Shown here one piece after another: positions 12,074-22,634 of a DNA stretch of 64,000 bases. A model generated the notes under the pieces. It was not told the origin of the DNA, ran no database searches, and worked only from the letters and a program-made list of their open reading frames with translations. A program made the position numbers and the translations under genes. How positions within the stretch are numbered: position 1 is the stretch's first letter; the number at the start of each line of letters is the position of its first letter. The DNA comes from Brassica napus (taxonomy: Eukaryota; Streptophyta; Magnoliopsida; Brassicales; Brassicaceae), in the NCBI RefSeq assembly GCF_020379485.1, contig NC_063450.1:52227374-52291373 (forward strand), read 5' to 3'.

Positions 12074-12750
12074 TAAGAGTAAGGCCAAAACACGGGAAAA
12101 TGTCATGTGGTTGATTGCAGAGTCAGTAAACAAGACTTTCGGACCTTGAAAAATTAACGCACCACCCGTCAGATGGGATGAGACCCACAGGCCGAGTGTG
12201 CGGGCGTGGATGACCCATTAGCCGTGGGCGGTCAGGGCGTTACATTATTTAAACTCTAAACTGGAGAGCATATGTTCTTAGGAACAAAGTGACTAAGGTT
12301 GGCTAGTATCCCCTATATATTAATCCTGGAGCATTACAACATATTTCGTAGCCACGTGTCATCACGAGAATGATTCTTAGAATTGTTAGAAAAATAAGTT
12401 GATCCATATAAACATATACATGTTTTTTATTAAACTAACTATCAAATTAATTAATATTGTACAAAAGAATATTTTTTCTTTCCGTAAATAAAAGCTACAG
12501 AATTACCTAATATGGTTAACATATATATAACAATTAATGATTAGGAATAATATATATTTGATAAAAAAAAAAACTCTAATCTCTCTCTTTTTTGTTTAAT
12601 TTTATACTATTATAAGAAATTAAACAATCATTAAGCATATAATAAAAACAATTAGATTTTTTCTTATATGTTATATTTTGAATTTTTAAAAACGACTATA
12701 AATTACTAAAAATGGTAAAAGCCCCACATTAAAAAATTTGTGATCAATGG

Positions 12751-13503
12751 TGATGTGCCGCAGTCCACGGATCATTACATGGAACCAGCTCAGCATGGAG
12801 TTCAGGACGTTCTGAACATTTTAATCGAGGTTCATGTTTTTCACCGTACCAGACTTGACTTGGATCATGCCAGACTTGAGAAAGATCATGCCAGACTTGA
12901 CTTGGGTGGTGAAGAAACCGAAGACGGACATGCCTTCTCATCCAGCAGACCATCCGGACAGTCCCGCAAGCGTCCTTATTGTTACCCCGTGCATCCATCT
13001 GGTTCGGATGAACCTGGACATCTTGACTAATCTTCTCTATTTTCTGTGCCTTGACCAGATCTAGTCTTCTCCATTTTCCGTGCCTTGACTAGATCTAGTC
13101 AAATTTGTATTTTCTATGCATTGTTTTCCCACATTTTCTTTAATTGTCTTTGACTACAAAACACTATAAATATGTAGTCCCTTTGATAATAAAATGAGTT
13201 CAGTTTTGGTTGTTTATTTTGTTTCTTCTCTGAGTGAGAGAGAGAGTTCTTTAGTTAGTTCATTGGTGTGAACCGGCTTGTTGATTTGGTGGTCAGCCAA
13301 TTCATCTTTGTGTGTTGTTTGGTGGTTAGCCAACACATTCATTCTTTCTTTGGTGGTTAGCCTTAGATCGTGGGTATATCAAGAGTCATTCCGCATCTCT
13401 TGACGATCCTTTCAATCCATCTCAGTTCCAGAAGTGCCGTTTGCCTTCTCGGATCATATCCAACACCCAGCTAAAGTGATCCTCCCTATCTTAGGGTTCT
13501 TCA
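12751..13503 (+). repeat. 5' LTR
   Basis: Contains three tandem words of the type 'gatcatgccagacttga' near 12850-12910. A likely TATA region lies at 13163-13172 ('cactataaatatgtag'), suggesting transcription starts around 13200. Confidence 0.9.
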
Positions 13504-13961
13504 GTTGGTATCAGAGCCACTTTAGTTGGTTTGTTTTCAATTCACCTTTTCATCTTCTCATCTCTCCACGATTTTATTTTCTTATTTCTTGTTGGATCCT
13601 GGCTGTTCCTTTACTCCCTTGTGATCGCCAGTTATTAAATAAAAAAGAGAGAAAAAAAATCTATCAAAAAATAAAAAGAGTAAAAGTTTTGGCTTGAATC
13701 ACTTCTGAAGAGAAATCCAGGGGGAGTGATGGAAGAGAAACCCTGCTGGCTGAAGAGAAACCCAACCTTAGGACAGTTAAGGCGGATCCATATCAAAATT
13801 CTCTTCATCTTTCTTTCTCTTTTCTTTTTCCCACAAAAGTTTGTTTTGGGTTTTGATTGCTGAATTTTGACTGCCTATCATCCTTTGAACCAGTGGAAAG
13901 AACTCTGAGTGATCACCTAAAAATCGTGAGCTAAACACTTTGAGAGTGTGAGGATTTTTAT

Positions 13962-15047
13962 TTGCTAACTCTTTTGTTAAGTGTTTTCATGATGTTTGGA
14001 CTTCTCAAGAAATCAAAACTACAACAAGACGTTTACTTTCCTTTTAAAACCGTGTTAGAAAAAGAGCAAATGATTTTTGGAAATAAGAAACACTTTGCTT
14101 CTAATGGGTTTGATTTTGTGCAGAAACAAAGAAACCAAAGGAAGAGACAAAACAAGTTCGATGATGATGAGAAGTGGATCAGGAGTGGTGATTGTCCCTT
14201 CACCAAAGCCAAGAGAAGCAACCGTGATGTGTCTGATCAGAACGAGCTTCAGACTTATGCCAGCTTGGAAAAGATGTTGCATAAGGCGATTCATGTTGTC
14301 CGGCAACTCAAAAAGAAGGGAAACACCAACACTTCTTTTGCACCAAAACAACAAAGTAATTCTTCTTCTCCTTCAAATTCTGATTTGAAAACTAATGTGT
14401 TGTTTTCTGATAAAAGCAAGGCTGTGAAAACCACAAGCAAAACTCTTTCTACCAGGTGCTTCAAATGCCATAGGGTCGGTCATTATGCCAACAAGTGCCA
14501 AAAACAGAAATCGTTGGTGACTTTGGAGAAAATTGAAACCGAGCCATAAAAGGAAGACCCTTTACCAACTTTCGATGATTATGCACATGAGCCGAAGGAA
14601 GGGTCAGGTGGCGAGCAAAACTGTGGTCATAAAGAAGGATCTTCTTCCATTCACAAACCGGACCGAATTCAAGGTGAGCAACGTTCTAATTATGGTTCTT
14701 TTGCTTATAATCCTTTTCCTTTTAATGTTTCAGATTCGAGGACAAATTTTTTTGAAGAGGAAGGGAATGATGTGCCGCAGTCCACGGATCATTACATGGA
14801 ACCAGCTCAGCATGGAGTTCATGACGTTCTGAACATTTCAAACGAGGTTCATGTTTTTCACCGTACCAGACTTGACTTGGATCATGCCAGACTTGAGAAA
14901 GATCATGCCAGACTTGACTTGGGTGGTGAAGAAACCGAAGACGGACATGCATTCTCATCCGGCGGACCATCCGGACAGTCCCGCAAGCGTCCTTATCGTT
15001 ACCCCGTGCATCCATCTGGTTCGGATGAACCTGGACATCTAGACTAG
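13962..15047 (+). pseudogene. gag-like ORF with CCHC knuckle, split by one stop
   Basis: The frame 13962-14549 is rich in Lys, Gln and Ser and ends with the zinc knuckle CFKCHRVGHYANKC (CX2CX4HX4C, about 14457-14500), the nucleic-acid-binding motif of retroelement Gag nucleocapsids. After a TAA at 14547-14549 the same frame continues without interruption through the polypurine tract and into the 3' LTR, ending at 15047. That second half holds a repeated 'DHARL' word and a basic patch. An upstream Met start is unclear because the frame opens with a non-ATG codon. There is no capsid domain I can name and no pol. Confidence 0.65.
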
Positions 15048-15521
15048 TCTTCTCCATTTTCCGTGCCTTGACCAGATCTAGTCTTCTCCATTTTCCGTGC
15101 CTTGACTAGATCTAGTCAAATTTGTATTTTCTATGCATTGTTTTCTCACATTTTCTTTAATTGTTTTTGACTACAAAACACTATAAATATGTAGTCCCTT
15201 TGATGAATAATATGAGTTCAGTTTTGGTTGTTTATTTTGTTTTTTCTCTGAGTGAGAGAGAGAGTTCTTTAGCTAGTTCATTGGTGTGAACCGGCTTGTT
15301 GATTTGGTGGTCAGCCAATTCATCTTTGTGTGTTGTTTGGTGGTTAGCCAACACATTCATTCTTTCTTTGGTGGTTAACCTTAGATCGTGGGTATATCAA
15401 GAGTCATTCCGCATCTCTTGACGATCCTTTCAATCCATCTCAGTTCCAGAAGTGTCGTTTGCCTTCTCGGATCATATCCAACACCCAGCTAAAGTGATCC
15501 TCCCTATCTTAGGGTTCTTCA
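14768..15521 (+). repeat. 3' LTR
   Basis: Second LTR copy. It differs from the 5' LTR at scattered positions, for example 'aacatttcaaacgagg' against 'aacattttaatcgagg'. The gag-frame reading continues into this LTR to a stop at 15045-15047. Confidence 0.9.
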
Positions 15522-15571
15522 AATGGTTTAATTTTTTTTTGTTCAAGCAAGATACAAATGATCATATATCA

Positions 15572-16140
15572 TAGGGGTGGACGTTCGGATATACGTTCGG
15601 GTTTGTATCGGATATTTCAGTATAAAGGTATAGAACCCGTTCGGATATTTCTACACTTCGAATCGGGTTCGAGTATTTTATGTTCGGGTTCAGATATTTT
15701 GGGTCGGGTTCGGACATTTAAATTTTGAAGAAAAAAAAAAATTATTCATTGTTTAAGTTTTTTGTATTTAAAATATATTTTAACTTAACTATTTTTTTAA
15801 TCTTTAAAGGATTAAACTATTAATAGGTTTGGAGATAAAACTTTAAAAATAGAAAGACAATAATTTAGTTGTTGTTTTGAAATTTTAGATGCAACTTTTG
15901 TTAATGCAAGAAACAAGAACTTGATATGTATTTTAAGTGAGTAGCAAATAATTTTATCCGTAATTATATTTATATTGTCCAACTTTGAGCAATAAGAATC
16001 ATTAATATAAATATTTTGAATAAAATGAGAGAAATAAACTAGAAATATAGAGTTAAGTATACTTATGTTTGATTATCTTTGGATATCCATTCGGGTTCGA
16101 ATATTACCCGTTCGGATTCAGATATTACCCGAACTGGTGA
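15572..16140 (+). repeat. 'ttcggat/gggttc'-rich repeat, family copy 1
   Basis: Begins 'taggggtggacgttcgg' and contains many 'cgggttcg' and 'ttcggatat' words at both ends with an AT-rich core. A relative in reverse orientation ends at 41814 with 'cgaaagcccatcccta'. The shared terminus TAGGG(G/A)TGG(A/G)C suggests a non-autonomous DNA transposon family, but I could not define a target duplication. Confidence 0.5.
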
Positions 16141-16805
16141 AATAGGTAATTTGTTTTGTTGGTCAAATTAGATGATTTTTAGACCGATCTAGTGAATCTA
16201 TACTAGACAAACATTTATATTTCGAGTATGCACTTATATTCTATAACAACTTGATATATCAGATTTGAACACTAATCTGTTAATATAGTTTGACAGTGAT
16301 TTTTTTCAAAATTTTGATTCTTAGATATGTATATGGAGTGAAACTAATTTTTACAGATGTCCATTTTTTTAATTGACACTTATGTAATTCACTGAATTCA
16401 TAAAATAAGATAAAAAAAGAAACTTAACTCATATCAATGAAATAAAGACGAGAACGAAAGCACAATTCTATAGAGGTAGAAAATGAAATCACTTATGGAG
16501 AGTCAATACTAAACAAATCGAGAGCAGAAACCTAATCCTCTTTCGTCATTATATAATCGATGTTGCCTATTTGGTTTTAGTGATTTGTGTCAACCGCAAA
16601 ACTAAATTTCCTTTTGTGCATATGAAGTCTTAAAAATAATTAAAATGAAATATAATACGTTAACTCTTCAACAACGATGTTATATTTAAGAGACCAACAT
16701 TTATATTCACCATTTTATAATCGATAAAGATTGTAATGTTGTAAAATGTTAAAATCATTTCATAAACAAACATTATTATAAGAACTCACTCCGCGCATGC
16801 GCGCA

Positions 16806-16863
16806 TGTGGATAAGACTGACGCCCTTTCGTTATCAATTTCACTATGTGTAGATGTTAGTTAC
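16806..16863. repeat. Copy of MIR156b downstream sequence (18186-18243)
   Basis: The segment starting 'gtggataagactgacgccct' and running through 'ttcactatgtgtagat' occurs here and again at 18186, just 3' of the MIR156 hairpin. Only a few bases differ. Its junctions are a Helitron-like hairpin on the left and Helitron copy 2 on the right. Confidence 0.85.
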
Positions 16864-16869
16864 TAATTA

Positions 16870-17370
16870 TTAGTAAAACGATCATGCCCGCATGTGCGGA
16901 CAAAATACCTTGTTTGATATTCAAAACTAAAGTTTGGGGAAAAAGGCATAATAAACAATGAAAATCATCTATTTAATTTTTTACTCTAATTTGAGATCAG
17001 ATCAGATAAATATTTTCTCAATATAATAAATGTTTTATGGACTTAATGTAAAAATATTTAATTCAAAAGTGGAAAAGAGAGAAAATTGTAATTTGGATTT
17101 TCTCAGATTGATGAACAAAATTTCCAAGCTTTTGTATAAAGATGCTTTCGATAGTGTCACAAATCATCAAAAATCCCAATCCTATATTCCATCTCCAAGT
17201 CTCAAAATACTTTAGTAAGATTAATCTCGATTTTTCTCTATTGTTATCTCATAGTTAGGGTTTAGCTTAAAAAACTGTACTTCTCAAAAGGTTCTTGATC
17301 GATATATAGTCCACATACTGTTGAAATTGCTTTCTGACTTGATGGTTGTTGTAATTAGGAAGCTAAACGA
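16870..17370 (-). mobile_element. Non-autonomous Helitron-like element, copy 2
   Basis: About 98% identical to 8735-9236, with the same minus-strand TCGTTTAGC start and GC palindrome (ccgcatgtgcgg). It ends about 400 bp upstream of the MIR156b TATA box, so it could bring regulatory sequence to that promoter. Confidence 0.6.
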
Positions 17371-17786
17371 TTTTTTGTAATTGAAAAGCGTACTTTGTTA
17401 AGCATAATGGCCGACGAACAAGAATGATTGTTTGAACTCTTAACAACATACACACAAAAGGGTGGCTTATAGATGAGGTCTGACAGAAGAATTCACTGGA
17501 CAAGATAAGTCGCAGACATATGAGTCCTATTTCGCCCGATGTGTTACACACGCGCCACCTCTGGAAAAGCTGGTTTAAATTGAACTGTTTTTTTTTTTTG
17601 TAAAACTAAATTGAACTGTTTATTTGACTGACCAGGTGTGCTCTTCTATCCACACAATAGAACACGTGTCTGAAACCCTGTTAAAAGTTAAAAACTCTCT
17701 TAACTGAGATTGGACCCTAAAAAAGACAATTAAAAGAAAAGTGAAAAAAACCACAATCTCCGCTATCTTCAAATCCTTTCTCTCTC

Positions 17787-17794
17787 TTTATATA
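17787..17794 (+). promoter_or_regulatory. TATA box of the MIR156b transcript
   Basis: The sequence 'tctctctctttatataccaac' is a classic plant TATA context preceded by a CT-rich tract. The predicted start site is about 30 bases downstream (around 17820), which places the hairpin about 125 bases into the primary transcript. Confidence 0.6.
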
Positions 17795-17944
17795 CCAACT
17801 GTGTAGCAATACTCATCAAACAGAGATCTCTGAGAACTGCAAGACGATTGAATTGCAGGTTCTCTGGAGTATCCATTAGGGTTTGTAGAGATCTGTGAGA
17901 ATGAGAGGTGAATAAGCTAGAAATCGAGTCGTTTTAAGACTGAG

Positions 17945-18085
17945 AAGGAGGTGATTGAGGATTTGCAACAGAGAAAACTGACAGAAGAGAGGGAGCACAT
18001 GCAGGCACTGTTATGTGTCCATAACTCTGCTTGTGCGTGCTCACCTCTCTTTCTGTCAGTTGCCTGAGTTCTCGCTTTCACTCTC
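17945..18085 (+). ncRNA. MIR156B: miR156b-type microRNA precursor
   Basis: The 5' arm at 17979-17998 reads TGACAGAAGAGAGGGAGCAC, which is miR156 with G instead of U at position 14. The 3' arm 18038-18060 has the miR156b-star form beginning TGCTCACCTCTCTTTCTGTC. The loop (catgcaggcactgttatgtgtc...) matches my memory of Arabidopsis MIR156b. miR156 represses SPL transcription factors and controls juvenile-to-adult phase change. The changed base can still pair within the stem, because GAGAGG faces CCUCUC with one bulged A, so processing is plausible. The locus sits upstream of UTP20, as MIR156b does in Arabidopsis. Whether the variant is functional cannot be read from the DNA. Confidence 0.93.
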
Positions 18086-18185
18086 TCTGTCCCTCTCTCT
18101 CTCTCTCTCTAATTTATTGACCTTCTTACCATCTACATATCACTTATCTTGTTATCATCTCTTTTGTTGCGCACTTGGCTTGTGA

Positions 18186-18243
18186 TGTGGATAAGACTGA
18201 CGCCCTTTCGTTATCAATTTCACTATGTGTAGATATTATTTAC
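18186..18243 (+). repeat. MIR156b 3'-flank segment duplicated at 16806-16863
   Basis: Probable original of the duplicated segment, since it lies in the downstream part of the MIR156b transcript. See the entry at 16806. Confidence 0.8.
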
Positions 18244-21200
18244 TTTTTTTTGTGTGTTAGTGTTGAAATGGGTGCTTGCACGCTTAAGAATGTTTGTTCT
18301 TTTCTTTTCTTAAGAAAGAGAATGTTTGTTCTTAAGCAGTTTGGAGGAGAAAAGCTCAGATTTAAATATGTGGGTTTATGATAAATATAAATTTAAAGTG
18401 TGTTTTATTTGTGTTTTTTCTAGTGGATCTAGGAAAAGCGCGAGTTTTGATGATCATAAATCCCCACCGGTACACATTCTTCTCAAAGATTAATTAATTT
18501 ATTGATTGTCTCTTTTGTCATTTTTGTTTGAGGTCATCCGAGTTTTGTCTTCCATTTTTTTGTTTGTTTGTTCAAGTTTCTGCATGTTGAAATTCTCTGA
18601 TGATCTTAACAGCTACATGATGCAAGTGAACCTCGGATTATGAAGCTATTTTTTTCGTTCTTCTGTCTTCTTTCGTTTCAAACCAGATGTGGCTTTCAGG
18701 TTTCAGATTTTCAGTTGATCTATTTCATGTAGATAGTAGTTCTGTACCGTTTTAATGAGAATATGATTTTTTTCTAATGAATAAGTTTGCAATGAAGCAC
18801 TGAATCCAGCTGTTTAATTGTTCTTAAAACGTCTTCCGTCTACAATTTTCTTTTTGGTGTTAGGTTTATACGGATTAATGCTAATTGGTGCTTGAAGTCC
18901 ATCTTCGAATGTGATCCTGCAGTGGGTGGATGTGACTCGCTTAAATTGATTTCTTTGCTTGTAGTGATCCAAAATGAAAAGATTGAACCCTAGACCTAAT
19001 GCTTTTCCTTGCAAATTTCTTCATTTTTGCTTCCAACTTTGCTAGGAAATTGATTTAGTTGCTTGTTTTGCTAATTTCTTCCAAGTCGAAAATGTTAGTT
19101 TCTGTTGAAATGCTCTATCTTATATGGTACCAAAGGAGTTTTAAAATGTTAGTTTATACCGAAATCGTTTATTTTCTGCTGCCAAAGGTTTACAAACCGT
19201 TTTTTTTTTTTTACTGAAATGATTGGTATAATGAAAGTTTCGGAATTTACAATATTTCATCTCATTTACTGAAATGATTGGTATAATCTTGTTGGTTTGA
19301 TTTTTTGTTATGCTGGTCAAACTTAATCTTTGTCTTTTCATGATATACTTTTATCAAAATCAAGTTCTTTGTAATTGAGGCCCTAGTTTTGCAGTGATTT
19401 TGTTTAGTCTTCGTTGATTGCTAAATGCAATATAACGAGTTTAACTTATATGTATAAGTTCGTGTTTCCTCTCCATAATATTGACTCTATAGGTCCTTAG
19501 GTTGTACCTGTACTTGTGTGAGTGTGCTTCCCCTTGAAATTCATGATTGAAGTCTGGAAATAGATAACAATGGAGACAGAAATGTTAGAAATAATATATT
19601 TATCGTCTTAAATGGTTGGTCTTAAGTTACCTGATTGATCATATCTCATCAGATGTTACTGGTACTTTGCTTGTTTGATCTTTACCTTTGTTGTGCAAGC
19701 TTATTCTTAATGTCTTCGAAAAGGTTTTTGTCAACTGGATGCCTGGTTTTGCAATGATTTTGTCTAGTTACAGCTACAAAAGGCACTATAGTAACGGAGT
19801 TTAAGAAGCAGTGTAGCCTGTTTGGTTTCCATGAACGAGTATTTGTTTGATTATACTCGCAGTATATATCGGTAACACTTTGTCTTGTGTCTGATGAAAT
19901 CAAATTGTAAATCTAGTTAATTACCTGTTCTAGTGTTTCAAGTGTTTCACCCTGAAATTGATAAACAAAGTCGCAAAATAGTTAACCAATAGAGAGGCAT
20001 AGATTTTCCGTGTACATCTTCACTAAGTGATTGTCAGATTCTGTAAGCGGATAGAGAGGTGATTCTGTTCGTAAACAGTCTGAGAGATTGTAACTACATC
20101 TTGTCAGATTATCATATTTTCACAACCGGCGGTTGAATGTAGAGGCAGATCCAGATCATATCTCTGATATAAAGATGGTGCATCACACAATATAATTAAG
20201 CTATACTGATTGTAAAATAGGTAAACTAAAACAAAAGAAAACCTGTTGTGCTAAGGGGATTTATTTGTAACTTGTAAGCTACTAGGCGACTATAAAGATA
20301 CTCATTGTGAGAAAAAAGTAATGTCGATTGCCTTATTTGATTGCAAGTGAGTTTGACTATATGATCTAGTTAATATTGAGCATTGTCATCACTAAAAGAC
20401 CTAGGCGAGAGAACAACCCGATTTTGTGCTTTTGCAGGAGGATGAGATCAATATCAAGTGGGGAGATGATAACTCAAATATATATTAATTTCAAGGTTGG
20501 AAGTGTAGCAACCAGGTAAAATGATTGATGGTACTATGGAAGTACTAGCCAAAATTTCTAGAGTTTTTAACTTATTGATCGTGGAGAAACATCACCTCAG
20601 TTTAATTCCATTTTGCATTATGTGTGCTTTCATTGCCTGATTACTCAATTATTAAATCCAAAATTCGCAATATAAGAGCTTAAGGTGGTATAGACACTTT
20701 CAGTGGTTATCTTACATTAGGAGATCCGGCATGGCGGCATGGCTCCATGTTTGCTTTACCCGAAATGCTCTCCTTTAGCATCTAGTAATTCTTCTTACTA
20801 TGAGTTTGATTGATTCAAAACAAGGTATGGATTTGTGTTCTTAAAGAGTTTATCAAGATGGGAAAAACTGAAAAGGAAATAGTTCACAAAGCTATAGTAT
20901 GCAAGAAAGTACACTAAATTAAACAAACTTTGATCGAAGACACCAAGAAATAAACAACTTTCAAGGTTAAAGTAATCTCTATCATATATTGGCTTTAATA
21001 AGTGGGAATGCAAGCAAAAAAGACAATATAAGATACTGAACCTGAGATGAGTTGACGGTTTATTACGAGTTGCAAAAGCTGCCGTACTGAATCTGAAAGT
21101 TGTCTCATAGACTCATATTATACAACGCTATGATTAACATGATAAATAACAAATATCAAACCATGAAATATTAGATCATATGACTTATTTTACAGAAAAT

Positions 21201-21587
21201 AATCATTTACAAAAATAAAAAATGCTTCAAATTCCTTCTTCAATCGGTCAAGGCCAAATATAAATCAAGCTTCTGTAGAAAAAATAAGAATCAAGCTAAC
21301 CGATTTCTGTTTATGTTTTGGATTAAAAATGAGTTAGCCTCACAAAAATATTGTTTTTTGTAATTATCAATTTTTTTTTTTGCGATTACATCTAATTGTC
21401 CAGGCTGTAATGATAGTATCTTGTACCTGAACCGGTGGTTCACTTTTTCTAAGTAATGGAGAAAAAGAGAGATCTTTCTCGATTAATCTCTTTGCCCCTC
21501 ATTCTTCGATAATCAGAAAGAGACTTTTTCAAGTTTGAATTTGTTCATTTGTAATTTGAGTTATTCTACTTTATTTTTATTTACTTA
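18244..21587. other. Intergenic or MIR156b 3' transcript region, no coding gene
   Basis: T-rich sequence with intron-like character (many 'ttttgcag' and 'gtaa' words), possibly spliced downstream parts of the primary miRNA transcript. A small duplication of 'tttactgaaatgattggtataat' occurs near 19210 and 19264. I see no protein family. The bHLH gene I recall between MIR156b and UTP20 in Arabidopsis is not visible here. Confidence 0.5.
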
Positions 21588-22133
21588 CTAGATGTCTTTC
21601 TGTACCATGTGCAGTAAAAAAAATTAAAATATTTTTTAACAGATAAATATAAATTATATTTTAAAATAAAATTTTATCAATATTGTAATTTTTTTTCGTA
21701 TCAATATTTTAATATAAATTTGATTTAATTAAACATAAAAATTTTTCTTATAAAATTTGTAGATATATAAGAAAATAATAATTTTACGATTAAATTTTTA
21801 TAATTTTCTAAAAAAAATGTATACATTTTTGAAAATTTTAGTAATAAAATTGTATAATTTTTGAATATATTTATTTTAATGATGATTTATGAGTTATTCC
21901 CATAATCGAAAAAAAATTCCAAAAATATAAATTGACATTACATGTAATATATGAGTTATTACCTTATTTTAAAAAAGTTTACCAAAAATATAAATTAACA
22001 TTAAATGCAATTGTCCATGTCATATTAATTTATAAGTTATGTCATCAATTTCAGTAGTCATGTCATATTTGTTTCGTGAAATTGATTGTAAAAAAGATAT
22101 GTGTAAAATGATTTTGCAAATATAGTCTAGGGA
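21588..22133 (-). mobile_element. Non-autonomous Helitron, 546 bp
   Basis: Minus-strand ends are TCCCTAGACTATATTTGC (from 22133, preceded by A) and a 'tgcacatggtaca' palindrome followed by CTAG (21588-21591), with T next. It is the same family as 1822-2550 but shorter and in the opposite orientation. It lies about 500 bp upstream of the UTP20 start codon. Confidence 0.82.
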
Positions 22134-22601
22134 TTATTTCTTTATCTTCCAACGTATACAATTGATATCTCGGTTATGGAAACCCAGAAATATAACTAAA
22201 CCCTGAAATTCGGTTAAGACAAGCGTGTCGGTTACAGATAAACCAGAATAAACCTAACCGACTAGCTAAACCCAAACCACCTCCTCTTTGATTGAGAGAA
22301 TAAAAGTAAAGCTTAAACCCTTCTTCCTCCGCCGTTCTCCCTTACTCTCTTCCAAGCTCAAGCTCAAGCTCAACCCATTGGCGATTCTCCTCTTCGGACC
22401 AATCTGGCTTTCGCATCCAAACGTGAGTTTACTTTTGTCTTTTTGTTGTCGATTCTCAAAGTGCTGTCCTTTTTAAGCACAAGTCAAAGTAAACAGATTG
22501 ATAGAACGAATTAATGCTACCGTTTATTTCTGGGAATTAATTGTAAAAGTTGTGAACTTTGATGTTTAGGGAAGAAAGAACCTTGAAAGCGTAAAACTTT
22601 G

Positions 22602-22624
22602 CACACACACACACACACACACAC
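22602..22624. repeat. (CA)n microsatellite in UTP20 5' leader
   Basis: About eleven CA units lie immediately upstream of the UTP20 ATG (22635). It is probably transcribed in the 5' UTR. Confidence 0.85.
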
Positions 22625-22634
22625 TCTTTGAATC

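Larger units (their letters stand above)
11411..12244 (+). mobile_element. Cassandra-type TRIM retrotransposon
   Basis: Two LTRs (11411-11787 and 11894-12244), both starting TGTAACAT and ending GCGTTACA, flank only about 106 bp of internal sequence. The 5-bp duplication TTATT flanks the element (11406-11410 and 12245-12249). The internal part starts with a primer-binding site matching the initiator-Met tRNA 3' end (tggtatcagaacc, from 11790) and ends with a purine tract (gagagggggtgaa). Each LTR carries a block resembling plant 5S rRNA, including the internal promoter words. LTRs containing 5S sequence are the defining feature of Cassandra elements. No protein is encoded, so mobilisation would need enzymes from another retroelement. 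The LTRs differ noticeably, so the insertion is not recent. Confidence 0.9.
12751..15521 (+). mobile_element. Non-autonomous LTR retrotransposon (gag only)
   Basis: The LTRs 12751-13503 and 14768-15521 both begin TGATGTGCC and end TTCTTCA and look about 97% identical. A 5-bp duplication AATGG flanks the element (12746-12750 and 15522-15526). The primer-binding site TGGTATCAGAGC (13506-13517) complements initiator-Met tRNA. A polypurine tract gaagaggaagggaa (14754-14767) directly precedes the 3' LTR. The internal region is only about 1.26 kb and encodes a gag-like protein with a CCHC knuckle. Protease, reverse transcriptase, RNase H and integrase are absent. High LTR similarity and intact ends point to a fairly recent insertion. 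Confidence 0.93.
12309..16808 (+). mobile_element. Helitron, interrupted by LTR element and 3'-truncated
   Basis: A Helitron-like 5' end, TCCCCTATATATTAATCC, follows an A at 12308. It continues with 'ggagcattacaacat' and 'gccacgtgtca', typical of the 5' part of Brassicaceae Helitrons. A GC palindrome, ccgcgcatgcgcg, lies near 16795-16807 and would suit the 3' hairpin. The expected CTAG terminus is missing, and the sequence switches directly to a copy of MIR156b-flanking DNA. The LTR element 12751-15521 would then be nested inside. Linking the two halves is inference. Confidence 0.4.

Noticed and set aside
12303..12308. CTAG followed by T just before the Helitron 5' end at 12309, as if another Helitron ended there
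   Set aside because: No GC-rich hairpin precedes it in the 10-20 bases where Helitron 3' ends carry one.
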